Positions 1 to 9,483 of a stretch of DNA of 23,497 nucleotides are shown here, one piece after another. Origin of the DNA: Clostridiaceae bacterium (GTDB lineage: Bacteria; Bacillota; Clostridia; Monoglobales; Firm-18); the NCBI GenBank assembly GCA_012511915.1, contig JAAZFB010000067.1:1-23497 (forward strand). Direction: 5' to 3'. Numbering within the stretch: the first letter of the stretch is position 1; every line of letters begins with the position of its first letter. Below the pieces are notes generated by a model, which worked only from the letters and a program-made list of their open reading frames with translations, was not told the DNA's origin and searched no databases. The position numbers and the translations under genes were made by a program.

Positions 1-3000
1 CTTGTAGGTTCAAGTATGTTTGTGCTTCCGTGGGCAAATATGTCTTATGAAACCAGTACGGCGGTTACAGAAAAAGACTGTGAGTTTTTCTCCTTTGCGG
101 CGGATACGGACTGCACGGTAACGGTTCTTCTTGCGCAACCGGCAGACCCGCATTCTGAATATGCCGGCTGGACATGTGTAAACAACGGAACACAGGCACA
201 TGGTATAACAACATTTACTTCTCCACGTAATAATAACGACTATACCAATACTGATTATTTCGCTATGGCGTATAAGTGGATTTGCGGCAATGCAGAAAGA
301 AACGCATACAGAACAGCTTCGCCCGGCATAAATGGCGGCGAGCTTATCAATAATACCCATGTTAAAGGAGATGCAAAGCTTACCTATGCGTATTCAAAGA
401 GCTTTACGGCAGGGGAAAAAATAAAAATTTATAACCCGGGGTGTATGACTACTGATGAAACAACAGCCTTAATGCCCGTTATGGTACAGTGGAACAAAAC
501 GCACGAAATAGCAGAGCCCCAAGGACTTGAAATATCATATTCGGTTGATAATGAAACATATACAAACATTCCGCTTTCAATCTTTGGTTCAGATGGCTAT
601 GGTGTTGTAGAGCTTCCGGACAATGTTTTTCAAGTATATGTAAATGCTCAAATGCCGGATGAACATTCGATTTTTATCGGTGAAAGAAATGAAGTTTTTG
701 TTACTTCAGGGCACTTAATGGGTAGCTTTAAAACTGTAAGCTTAAACAGAGGCTCAAGCAGGCAGTACGAGATGGAGCAAGAGGTTGCACCCACAACGCC
801 CGCACCTGTTAAGCTGGAAAGAGGGTGTGTAACGGTAAAACATACTGCTCCGGGACAACCGGAGAAACAATATAAAATAAGATTTTATTCAAAACAGCCA
901 CGAGTAACAGCCTATTCCAGAAAAATGAGCGGCGATTGGGGGAAGATAAATTTCATAAGCGGAGCAGCTGTTAACAACGACAATAAATCAATCCTCGATA
1001 CAAACGTGAATGCTGACAATAGAATGTGGACACTTGCCAATGTGTCGAAGGCGTTTGAGAACGCAAGCTTGATTATGCTGCCATGGGCCGATACGCTGGA
1101 TACTGTAAATGATGTGACAACCTACCCGAATTTCGTTGATTTTAAGGTCGACACTGATTGTACCGTTTATGTACTTCTTGACAGACCTGCTGACCCCTCA
1201 TCAGCTTATGCCACTGGTTGGACGTGTGTGAATAACGGTATTTCTCCCGAAAGGCTTAAAGGTACTGATAGGTATAATATCCCAAGAAACGTAAATAACT
1301 TCTCCGAAACCGACTATTTTGCAATGGGATATAAATGGGTGACTAATGATAGTACGGGGAATACTACGGGCAATAACATATATCGTATGGACAATCCGGG
1401 AGTATTTGGCTCAATGAGCGGCTCTGATCATGTGAAGGGCGTCGCATTGTTCTCATATGTGTATGCAAAGGATTTTAAAGCGGAGGAATTAGTATCAATA
1501 GTAAATCCCGGCAGTATGGATCCTGAGGTAGATACATCATCACTTATGCCGATAATAGTTGATTGGCATTTAGAGGTAACCGATATTACGCTTCAATACT
1601 CAGTTGACGATAAAAACTATTATACCATTCCGGGCTTTAAATCATCTGTTACCGATTACACCATATCGTTGCCTGATGACACTGAAGTTGCTTATATGAA
1701 GGCAATTTTGCCGGACGGAACATCTGTAAAGTATAACGTTCAGGATACTTACAGAACGGATAACGGTCTTATAGGCGGTTTTCAAACCAATCCGTTTGGC
1801 TCTTATGCGGCAACGCAGTATGGACTGATGAGAACTGCGGACGAAAACAAGGTGCCGATTAAAAACGAACAGGGAAGGTGCATTGCCACATATACCGATG
1901 CCGTCGGCGTAGAAAAAAACTTCACCATTAACTTTACATCCAAGCAGCCAAGGCTTACATCGTTTACACAAAACCCTGCCTTTACCGATGGAACTGTTAC
2001 GTTTATAAGCGGCGGTGCAATAGCAAACGATAACGGAACGCTGCTCGATTCCACAGGCGACTCTGCAAGGATTTATGCAATGGCAAACGCCTCAAAGAAG
2101 TTAGAGGGCTCAAGTATGTTTGTTATGCCGTGGCAAGGTATGCATTCAGAAAACAGCTATGCCGTCCAAAATCCAAACGGAGAGTTCTTCTCATTTACGG
2201 CAGATACTGATGGTACTGTAACTGTAATGCTGCCAGAAGCGGCTGTAACATCTGATTATGTCAATAACTGGTCGCGTGTAAATAACGGTATCCAGGCAGA
2301 GAATGTTACATTACGCACAACGGCACGCAATTATAATGATTATACCAATACGGATTATTTCGCTACTGCATACAAGTGGGTTAGCGGTAATGATACTACA
2401 AATGCATACAGGACATCATCCCCCGGCATAACGGAAATGCTAATAAATGATACCCATATTAAGGGCGAACGAAAGCTTGCATATGCTTATCAGCGAACCT
2501 TTAAGGCGGGTGATTCGGTAAAAATATACAACCCTGGTTGTATTACAACCACTGAAACAACGTCACTTATGGCTGTTACAGTTCAATGGGGTGAAGTGAT
2601 AGAGGATGTTTCTGTTTCATACTCAGCAGACGGTGAGAATTATTACAAAATCCCCGGCTTTGACCCTGCGGTTACCGAATACTACGTCACATTGCCGAGT
2701 AACACATTCTATGCGTTTGTTGATACAAAATTGCCCGAAGGCACATCAGCTCAATATATGGTTCAGGATATTTACAGAACAGGGTCTGACTATTCGGAAA
2801 CTGCCCCTGCCGGTCTTATAGGTGATTTCCACACACAACCTTTAGGAGCTGCTGCTGCCAATCAGTGGCTTGTGCAACGGCTTGCTAATAATAAGAAAAT
2901 ACCTCTTAAAAACGAGGAAGGAAAGGCTATTGTTGAGTATATCGATGCTTTGGGCGCAAAAACAACATATACAATAAACTTTGCATCAAGACAGCCAAGA

Positions 3001-3654
3001 CTAACATCCTTCACGCAACACCCCGATTTTACAGACGGAAATGTTAGCTTTGTCGGCGGTGCGGCGGTATTCAACGATAACGGTACACTTTTGGATTCTA
3101 TAGGTTCAGGTGTAAGAATATATGCTATGGGTAACGCCTCAAAGGCACTTGAAGGTTCAAGTATGTTTGTTCTTCCATGGAACTCGATGTCTAGTGAGGG
3201 AAGTGTCGCAAATGGAAGCACAGACGAATTCTTCAGCTTTACGGCAGAACGATCGGGCACTGTTGCTGTTATGCTTTCAACCCCGGCAAGCGAAAACTCT
3301 GTTTATGCTACCGATTGGATGCTTGCAAACAACGGAACACAGGCTTCAGGCATAACAACATTTACTTCGCCTACAAGCAAAAATGATTACACCAACACAG
3401 ATTATTTTGCAATGGCTTATAAATGGATATGTTCAAATGACTCTAATTTTAGCGGAAATAATCTGTTCAGGGCAGAAAGCCCCGGTATATCAGGCTCCAT
3501 TTCAAATAATACTCATGTCAAGGGTAATGCGAAGCTTACATATGTATATACCAAGCATTTCGAGGCAGGAGAAACCGTTACAATATACGGACCGGGTTCT
3601 ATCGAAACTTCAGAAACAACAGCGTTAATGCCGGTAGTGGTGCAGTGGGATTTG
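1..3654 (+). repeat. Four tandem ~1.05-kb coding repeats (last one partial)
   Basis: The anchor motif (GSSMFVLPW or variant) recurs at 1, 1054, 2101 and 3148, giving periods of 1053, 1047 and 1047 bases. The first three units are full length; the fourth keeps only its first ~170 residues before the unrelated C-terminal tail. By eye, units 1 and 4 are most alike (both carry THVKG, AKLTY and ETTALMPV) and unit 2 is the most diverged (FENASLIMLPW, NNFSETDYFAMGYKW). The DNA has diverged well beyond the protein, so these are old duplications rather than a recent expansion. Confidence 0.85.
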
Positions 3655-3969
3655 GAAAATCATGTTGTATCATTAAGCAGCATTTTTGCCGCTTATGACG
3701 GAAACGATTTATATATTGTACCCACAACGTCAATCGATTTTACAACGCCTTACACCAAACTAAAAACTATAATAGGTCTGTACAGTCAAGACAATAAACT
3801 GATTAAAACAGCAATACATGATTATGCAGACGGGGAAAACGAGTTCTGCATAAGCGGCGGCATATACCCGGCAGACACTCGTGTAAAAATGTTTGTCTGG
3901 GATATGGACTCTTTAAAACCGTCATTATATAACGCTTCATACAATTTAAGTGATATTTTATTGCAGTAG
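1..3969 (+). CDS. Repeat-rich surface protein, 5' truncated by window edge
   Basis: The reading frame is open from base 1. The first codons read LVGSSMFVLPW, which matches the internal repeat motif LEGSSMFVLPW, so the ATG at 16 is not the start and the protein begins upstream of the window. At least 1322 residues are present. They form four tandem units of about 350 residues. Each unit has a beta-rich domain carrying FFSFTADTD, NDYTNTDYFAMAYKW, NTHVKG and MPVVVQW motifs. This is followed by a cadherin-like beta-sandwich segment (YSADGENYYKIPGFDPAVTE type) and a linker ending in SKQPRLTSFTQ. The C-terminal ~105 residues (from about 3655) form a different domain ending in VKMFVWDMDSLKPS, a pattern seen at the ends of many clostridial surface proteins. 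No catalytic motif is visible. I infer an extracellular role, probably carbohydrate binding, from the domain style and the lyase gene downstream. The stop is TAG. Confidence 0.8.
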   Translation, partial: LVGSSMFVLPWANMSYETSTAVTEKDCEFFSFAADTDCTVTVLLAQPADPHSEYAGWTCVNNGTQAHGITTFTSPRNNNDYTNTDYFAMAYKWICGNAERNAYRTASPGINGGELINNTHVKGDAKLTYAYSKSFTAGEKIKIYNPGCMTTDETTALMPVMVQWNKTHEIAEPQGLEISYSVDNETYTNIPLSIFGSDGYGVVELPDNVFQVYVNAQMPDEHSIFIGERNEVFVTSGHLMGSFKTVSLNRGSSRQYEMEQEVAPTTPAPVKLERGCVTVKHTAPGQPEKQYKIRFYSKQPRVTAYSRKMSGDWGKINFISGAAVNNDNKSILDTNVNADNRMWTLANVSKAFENASLIMLPWADTLDTVNDVTTYPNFVDFKVDTDCTVYVLLDRPADPSSAYATGWTCVNNGISPERLKGTDRYNIPRNVNNFSETDYFAMGYKWVTNDSTGNTTGNNIYRMDNPGVFGSMSGSDHVKGVALFSYVYAKDFKAEELVSIVNPGSMDPEVDTSSLMPIIVDWHLEVTDITLQYSVDDKNYYTIPGFKSSVTDYTISLPDDTEVAYMKAILPDGTSVKYNVQDTYRTDNGLIGGFQTNPFGSYAATQYGLMRTADENKVPIKNEQGRCIATYTDAVGVEKNFTINFTSKQPRLTSFTQNPAFTDGTVTFISGGAIANDNGTLLDSTGDSARIYAMANASKKLEGSSMFVMPWQGMHSENSYAVQNPNGEFFSFTADTDGTVTVMLPEAAVTSDYVNNWSRVNNGIQAENVTLRTTARNYNDYTNTDYFATAYKWVSGNDTTNAYRTSSPGITEMLINDTHIKGERKLAYAYQRTFKAGDSVKIYNPGCITTTETTSLMAVTVQWGEVIEDVSVSYSADGENYYKIPGFDPAVTEYYVTLPSNTFYAFVDTKLPEGTSAQYMVQDIYRTGSDYSETAPAGLIGDFHTQPLGAAAANQWLVQRLANNKKIPLKNEEGKAIVEYIDALGAKTTYTINFASRQPRLTSFTQHPDFTDGNVSFVGGAAVFNDNGTLLDSIGSGVRIYAMGNASKALEGSSMFVLPWNSMSSEGSVANGSTDEFFSFTAERSGTVAVMLSTPASENSVYATDWMLANNGTQASGITTFTSPTSKNDYTNTDYFAMAYKWICSNDSNFSGNNLFRAESPGISGSISNNTHVKGNAKLTYVYTKHFEAGETVTIYGPGSIETSETTALMPVVVQWDLENHVVSLSSIFAAYDGNDLYIVPTTSIDFTTPYTKLKTIIGLYSQDNKLIKTAIHDYADGENEFCISGGIYPADTRVKMFVWDMDSLKPSLYNASYNLSDILLQ

Positions 3970-4035
3970 CGGTTGTAGAACTTGGTCGGTTGGGGTACAA
4001 TACTAATATCGACTGAGTTCTGCAAACTTTTTGCG

Positions 4036-4042
4036 AAAGGAA
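4036..4042 (+). promoter_or_regulatory. Ribosome binding site setting the lyase start at 4051
   Basis: AAAGGAA lies 8 bases before ATG 4051. That start gives an N terminus with a normal secretion signal. The frame is also open from an earlier start codon at 3982, but that start has no Shine-Dalgarno sequence and would place 23 non-signal residues ahead of the signal peptide. Confidence 0.6.
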
Positions 4043-4050
4043 CTTTTAAC

Positions 4051-7000
4051 ATGATACAATTTAAAAGATTATTGTCAGCTGTAATTGCCGCTACAATACT
4101 ATTTACCACTTTCAATGCAGCAGGAGTTCAGGTGTTTGATGTAAATTCCGTTATCGAAGCAGAGGATGCTATAACAAACAATGCTGTAATTCATTGTGAC
4201 GATAAACGGGCAAGCGGTGGCGCATACCTTAAAAGCACTGCTGCAGCAATTACAAACAGCAAAAATATTAAAATAGAGGATTTTTCATGGCTTATTAATA
4301 TACCTGAAACGAGTGAGTATCATGTGTTTTTACGTGCATATTTTTCTTCTTCATCTTACGATGCCCTTTTTTATTGTTTTAATTCGGATGAATGGGTTAA
4401 ATCTGAAACAGGCTCAACGCCGGACGGATTTGTATGGGTACAGCTTGGAAGTGCAAGCTTAAACAAGGGAATAAACAAGCTCAAGATAAACCACTCTGAA
4501 TATAACGGCTGGATAGATGCGTTATACATAACATCAGGCTCAGGTAAGCCGCCGGAGAATTTAGAAGGTGTTGAACCGTGGGTTAAATCCACAGCAAGCT
4601 TATACAGTGTTGTAAGCGAGCAAAAGAGTGTACCTGTTATAGTAGATACGGGGATAATTGAGGCGGAGGACGCAACGATATGTTCGCCGTATGTGTTTGT
4701 ATCAAACAAAAAAGCTTCCGGCACAAGGGGAATTGCCAGCCGTTCCGAATACAAAAATGTTCCTGCCGCAGGAACACAGGGGCATGTTGAATTTAAGTTT
4801 ATATGCGAAAAATCAGGTACTTATACAATATGGCTCAGAACATACGCGGCGAACGGAGGTCAGGACAGCGTTTTTGCCGCTGTGAATGACTCAAAATACG
4901 AAATTGTTAATTTTACCGTGGCAGATGGTTTTGTGTGGCAAAAGGTGTTAGCGGTAAAGATTGAAGCAGGGGTGGAAAATGTCCTGCGCCTGTATTCTCG
5001 CGAGGCAAACGCCTCTCTTGATAATATTATTATTACCAACCAAAAGGTTACGCCGGTCGGCAGAACGGGAAACATGGACGGAAAGAGTGCTAAACCTTCC
5101 ATAACCGCAAATTATGATGCACCTCCCGTCACTCCCCCCAATGAACACCCGCGTGTTTTGTTCCGCAAAAGCGATGTAGAGCGGATTAAGGAAAACATGA
5201 AAAAGCAGCAAAACTTAAATGCTGTTGCATGGCTTAATGAAAGGAAGTCAGAACCGGTAGACGGTATTGTTGATAAATATGACCTTAAAATGCTTAACAA
5301 AATCGAAGCGTTTGCATTTGACTATGCAATAAACGGGAATAAGGAGAGCGGTCGTATTGCGGCTGAAGCAATTTTGAACTATCTGGACACTTGCGATGTT
5401 GAAGGCTCAAGTGGCAATTTTACGCGAAACGCAGGCGTGGTTATATATGTTGTGTCCGAGGTTTATGATTGGTGTTATGATTTGCTGACCGGCACTCAGA
5501 AAAATAAAATAATTGATGCCTGCGAGGTCTTTGCCAACGGTATGGAAATCGGATGGCCTCCTACAAAGCAAGGCGCAGTTGTAGGGCATGGCAGCGAAGC
5601 ACAGCTATTAAGGGATATGCTTGCATTTGCAATAGCAGTTTATGATGAGCGGCCTGATATATGGCAGGTTGTCGGCGGCAGGTTTTATCAGGAACATGTG
5701 CCTGTCAGAAAATATTTTCACAAAAGCCATTACAATATGCAGGGGGACGGCTACGGACTATACAGACATAGATGGGACAGCTGGTCACATGTTCTTATAA
5801 AAGGAATGGGTGCCCCGGACCCTTATATCACCGAGGATTTATACAAGGTATCATATGGTATGCTTTATATGCGCCGTCCGGACGGGCAGTATTTGCGTGA
5901 CGGCGATACATATTCAGATACAAACAAAATGTGGACCTATTGGAGCGATAATTCTACAAGCTATAGCCTTGCCAGCGCCATAGTAGCAGATCCGTATCTT
6001 AAAGGTGAATTTGCCAAACAGCAAAAGGATTTTAAGGGATTTTACGAGGATTCCGCAGTGATGACGCTTGTTATTAATGACCCTGATGTACCTATAAAAT
6101 CACCTGATAATCTTCCGCTCAGCCGTCATTTTGCCGACCCTACCGGAAGGAGTATAGCACGCACCGGCTGGGGAGATGGGGTTGATTGTAACAGCGTGGT
6201 TGCCCAAATGAAGATTGGCGGTATGAATGTTAATAATCATCAGCATAATGACGCGGGACATTTCCAGCTTTACTATAAGGGGATTTTGGCAAGTGATTCC
6301 GGCGTTTATCAGGGACTTAAAAACGACAGGTCAGAAGGCGGAACAACTTACGGCTCTATACATTTCAATATGTATATGAGAAAGACTATTGCTCATAATA
6401 GCATGCTGGTATACGACCCGTCTGAGCCTCTCCAAAATTCTACGGGACCAAATAACATTAACGATGGAGGTCAAAGAGCGATAAATAATGGCAACGAGTT
6501 TTCAACGCTAAATGGTGCTTTTGAACACAATGCACAGGTGGCGACTGTTGAAAAACAGGAAATTGACCCTTCATCACCGATAACTCCTTCTTATACATAT
6601 TTAAAGGGAGATATTACAAATGCTTACACATCAAAGGTGCAGGAGTTTAAACGTTCGTTTATGTTCTTGAATCTATTTGACGAAGATGTCCCGGGTGCGC
6701 TGATTGTATTTGACAAGGTGACATCGTCAAATCCATCCTTCAAAAAGACGTGGCTTTTGCACGGTTTAGAGGAACCCGTTATAAACGGAAATCAGACGAT
6801 ATTTGCAAGGACATGTGCAAGTAAAGTGTCTGCAAATGCATGTAACGGCAAAATGACGGTTGATACACTGCTGCCAAAGGCGGATAATGCCGTAATAACC
6901 AAGGTGGGCGGCGAGGATGGCTGGTCAAATGTAAATGGTGTCGATTATACGGGATATCCTGCAAATACGCAAACTGACGAGGGAAGTACATGGCGAATTG

Positions 7001-8178
7001 AGCTTTCTCCAAAAAAAGAAGCGGATACAGATTATTTCTTGAATATTATGCAGGTAAGCGATAACGATAAAGAGTTCTACAAGCAGGTTAAGCTTATAGA
7101 TACCAATTTGCTCTACGGTGCGCAAATTAGCGACAGGGCGGTTACCTTCTCTAAAAGCGGCAAAGAAATTGATTCAGAAATTTCAATTCCGGCATCGCAA
7201 GCAGGCGAGCTTAAATATACAATATGTGATGTAAAGGCGGGAAGCTGGGAGGTCACGTCCGGCGGAGCCACACAGCGGCTTAATGCCACACAGGAGGGCG
7301 GTGTACTTTCGTTTGCAGCAGCAGGCAATATAACCGCAAAATACTTAGAGCCGTATAATGAATTGGAGGAAGAAAACAGCGAAGCTCTTGTGCTTGGCGA
7401 TAAAGAATTCTATAAGTACAAAATAAACGGTTATTATGTATTCAATAAGGTTGAGCCTGAAATGGCGGATGGTAAATTGACAGTGCCGCTTGGGCCTCTG
7501 GTAAAATACTTGAAAATAAACAGTGAGAATAATGATGGTAACATATTGATGAATAGAGGCAAAATAACCGCTTCGGTTACGAAAGATTCCAATTTGATTT
7601 CCTCAAATAGCGGCGATGTAACATTAACGACGGCTGTTTTTGAAAAGGACGGAGAGCTTATGGTTCCGCTGCGTGATTTTGCTGAGCTTTTCGGATGTAC
7701 CGTAACATGGGACAAATTCAGCAATACGGCGTTTGTTACGACACCGCCGGAGGACTACACCCTGCCTGAAACCGGTTACGCGCGATTTGCGTCGGTTAAG
7801 GCGGATCCCAACCCTGTTGATGGTGGGAATGTGGCCACAAACTCAATTGATGGTGATGACTCAACAATTTGGGCATCACTTGGCAAAGGAAGATATGTTG
7901 ATTACGAACTTGACAAGCAATATTCCTTGACGGCTGCTGAAATTCTATTCAATCCGAATAACTCAAGGAACGCAGTTTTTGAAATACAGGTATCTACCGA
8001 TGGGCAAGAATTTAAAACCGTTTACAGCGGAAACAGTGACGGAAGTCTTGAAGAAGTGGGTTGGGAACTCTTTGATTTCGAGCAGCCTGTTAATGCCAAG
8101 TATGTGCGCTATGTTGCAAATGGCAGTAATATTAGTGATTGGAACGCTATAAAGGAAATTAGATTTAAAACAAAATAA
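4051..8178 (+). CDS. Secreted multidomain heparinase II-type polysaccharide lyase (PL21-like)
   Basis: This 1375-residue protein should cleave uronic acid-containing polysaccharide by beta-elimination outside the cell. Residues 1 to ~27 are a signal peptide. Two CBM6/35-like jelly rolls follow, each opening with IEAEDA (about 34-164 and 201-334). The alpha/alpha-toroid domain starts at HPRVLFRKSDVERIK (366), and the heparinase II/III-like beta domain runs from about 700. Next come a copper-amine-oxidase-N-like stalk (about 1115-1232) and an F5/8C (CBM32-like) domain (1242-1375). As I recall the Pedobacter heparinase II numbering, its catalytic residues H202, E205, Y257 and H406 match H513, E516, Y568 and H730. 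Its zinc ligands H408 and D425 match H732 and D749 at identical spacing, and H464 matches H782. The Pedobacter enzyme has about 770 residues, so this one carries roughly 600 extra residues of accessory domains. Heparan-type substrate is family inference; no sulfatase or unsaturated glucuronidase gene is nearby. Confidence 0.88.
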   Translation: MIQFKRLLSAVIAATILFTTFNAAGVQVFDVNSVIEAEDAITNNAVIHCDDKRASGGAYLKSTAAAITNSKNIKIEDFSWLINIPETSEYHVFLRAYFSSSSYDALFYCFNSDEWVKSETGSTPDGFVWVQLGSASLNKGINKLKINHSEYNGWIDALYITSGSGKPPENLEGVEPWVKSTASLYSVVSEQKSVPVIVDTGIIEAEDATICSPYVFVSNKKASGTRGIASRSEYKNVPAAGTQGHVEFKFICEKSGTYTIWLRTYAANGGQDSVFAAVNDSKYEIVNFTVADGFVWQKVLAVKIEAGVENVLRLYSREANASLDNIIITNQKVTPVGRTGNMDGKSAKPSITANYDAPPVTPPNEHPRVLFRKSDVERIKENMKKQQNLNAVAWLNERKSEPVDGIVDKYDLKMLNKIEAFAFDYAINGNKESGRIAAEAILNYLDTCDVEGSSGNFTRNAGVVIYVVSEVYDWCYDLLTGTQKNKIIDACEVFANGMEIGWPPTKQGAVVGHGSEAQLLRDMLAFAIAVYDERPDIWQVVGGRFYQEHVPVRKYFHKSHYNMQGDGYGLYRHRWDSWSHVLIKGMGAPDPYITEDLYKVSYGMLYMRRPDGQYLRDGDTYSDTNKMWTYWSDNSTSYSLASAIVADPYLKGEFAKQQKDFKGFYEDSAVMTLVINDPDVPIKSPDNLPLSRHFADPTGRSIARTGWGDGVDCNSVVAQMKIGGMNVNNHQHNDAGHFQLYYKGILASDSGVYQGLKNDRSEGGTTYGSIHFNMYMRKTIAHNSMLVYDPSEPLQNSTGPNNINDGGQRAINNGNEFSTLNGAFEHNAQVATVEKQEIDPSSPITPSYTYLKGDITNAYTSKVQEFKRSFMFLNLFDEDVPGALIVFDKVTSSNPSFKKTWLLHGLEEPVINGNQTIFARTCASKVSANACNGKMTVDTLLPKADNAVITKVGGEDGWSNVNGVDYTGYPANTQTDEGSTWRIELSPKKEADTDYFLNIMQVSDNDKEFYKQVKLIDTNLLYGAQISDRAVTFSKSGKEIDSEISIPASQAGELKYTICDVKAGSWEVTSGGATQRLNATQEGGVLSFAAAGNITAKYLEPYNELEEENSEALVLGDKEFYKYKINGYYVFNKVEPEMADGKLTVPLGPLVKYLKINSENNDGNILMNRGKITASVTKDSNLISSNSGDVTLTTAVFEKDGELMVPLRDFAELFGCTVTWDKFSNTAFVTTPPEDYTLPETGYARFASVKADPNPVDGGNVATNSIDGDDSTIWASLGKGRYVDYELDKQYSLTAAEILFNPNNSRNAVFEIQVSTDGQEFKTVYSGNSDGSLEEVGWELFDFEQPVNAKYVRYVANGSNISDWNAIKEIRFKTK

Positions 8179-8182
8179 GGAG
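8177..8182 (+). promoter_or_regulatory. Ribosome binding site selecting a TTG start at 8191
   Basis: AAGGAG overlaps the preceding stop codon (TAA 8176-8178) and sits 8 bases before TTG 8191. The in-frame GTG at 8182 would overlap the Shine-Dalgarno sequence itself, so TTG is preferred. The arrangement suggests translational coupling to the lyase gene. Confidence 0.6.
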
Positions 8183-8190
8183 TGGTTTCT

Positions 8191-9483
8191 TTGAAAAGAA
8201 TTATATTTATAGCGGTATTGTTCGCAATGTTTGCTGTATGCGGCATTGCGTATGCCGACGATTTGGAGTTTTCCAATGTTACGTTTGTTAACGGAAGCGG
8301 CGTACTTGTTCAAAACTCTCCCAATGTGGGAGATGACGTGTATGCAACCGTTACTGTTAAGAATATAACAGAAGAAGAAAAACGTGTTTTCCTTGTAGCG
8401 GGCTGCTACAAGGAAGGCATAATGACAGATGTATTTACCACCAACGTTGCGGTAGATGCCGGAGAAAGCAAGCCGATTTCAACAAAAATAGATATAAATG
8501 CAGAGGGCTTGAAGGTCGTTGCCAATTGCCTTGATTTTTCGGATATTACAAGAGCGTGTATCAAGCCGGCAAATTTGCTCGTCAATTCAACCGATATTGC
8601 ATATATTACAATAAATGGAAATAGGCTTGAAGGCTATTCTAACTCCAAAAACTCTTATTCTGTAACAGTAAACACTCCGACGGCAGATGTTAAAGCTGTT
8701 GCACAGGATAGCACAACGGCAATAAACATTAAAAAAATACATCTCCCGGGTACTGTGAAGGTGGATGTAACGTCACAGTTCGGCAACAAACGTACCATAA
8801 CTATAGACTGCAGCACCACAAATCCTCAGCCACGTCCTATAGAAGATGTGAATGTAATTTTGCGTGCTAATTATAATGATAATACAGGACGAAACATATT
8901 CGATGACGAAACAAAAATATGGTCCGATTTAAGCGGATACGGAAACGACATTCCGTTGGCTATAGATTCTAATAATAAATGGATAAGCAGCGGATTGTAC
9001 TTAACGGGAGGTTCGGAAAATTCCGAAACCAGCTCATATATGCCGCAGCCTGTTAGTGACGCAATTAATTCCTATAACTGCACAATTCAGTTTGAGCTTG
9101 CGGGCATATCGGCAGTGGCAGGTAAAAAATGTGCAATTATGTCGTCGCCGAACGAAAGCTTTGTTATCTATCAGGAGCAGAATACAACAAGTCTTTATCT
9201 AAAGTGGGGAGGGGCTTCGCTTACATCGTGGCGCCCGACAATTACCGCACAGCAGGCGTTAAGTGGTGTAAATACCATAGTAATTGACAATAAATCTTCT
9301 CTTATGTCATGGTATGTAAACGGCACGCTTCTATCGTCAAAAGAGTTGCGCTCCACAAGCTCTCTTACAGACGGTATAGCACTTTCTGATTTTGCCTCAG
9401 GATACGGCGGAGCTGTTACATTCAAGAGCATTACTATATATGACAGGGCATTAAGTGCAGAGGAAATCGGGGTGGCAGAATGA
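8191..9483 (+). CDS. Secreted protein with C-terminal LamG/concanavalin A-like domain
   Basis: This is a 430-residue exported protein from a TTG start, with signal peptide MKRIIFIAVLFAMFAVCGIAYA at residues 1-22. Residues ~23-135 resemble the beta-rich domain at the C terminus of the first gene in the window (AGESKPIS, then GLKVVANCLDFSD in place of VKMFVWDMD). Residues ~130-205 look like a cadherin-like beta-sandwich (ITINGNRLEGYSNSKNSY). Residues ~225-430 look like a LamG/concanavalin A-like fold: WSDLSGYGNDI near the start, MSWYVNGTLL in the middle and SITIYDRALSAEEI at the end, the usual signature of LamG_3-type domains. There is no catalytic motif. I infer a carbohydrate-binding surface role from its place between the lyase and SLH genes. 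Its stop overlaps the next start as ATGA (9480-9483). Confidence 0.72.
   Translation: MKRIIFIAVLFAMFAVCGIAYADDLEFSNVTFVNGSGVLVQNSPNVGDDVYATVTVKNITEEEKRVFLVAGCYKEGIMTDVFTTNVAVDAGESKPISTKIDINAEGLKVVANCLDFSDITRACIKPANLLVNSTDIAYITINGNRLEGYSNSKNSYSVTVNTPTADVKAVAQDSTTAINIKKIHLPGTVKVDVTSQFGNKRTITIDCSTTNPQPRPIEDVNVILRANYNDNTGRNIFDDETKIWSDLSGYGNDIPLAIDSNNKWISSGLYLTGGSENSETSSYMPQPVSDAINSYNCTIQFELAGISAVAGKKCAIMSSPNESFVIYQEQNTTSLYLKWGGASLTSWRPTITAQQALSGVNTIVIDNKSSLMSWYVNGTLLSSKELRSTSSLTDGIALSDFASGYGGAVTFKSITIYDRALSAEEIGVAE

Noticed and set aside
3982..4050. Upstream start at 3982 for the lyase gene
   Set aside because: No ribosome binding site precedes it and it would put 23 residues before the signal peptide; ATG 4051 has AAAGGAA at correct spacing.
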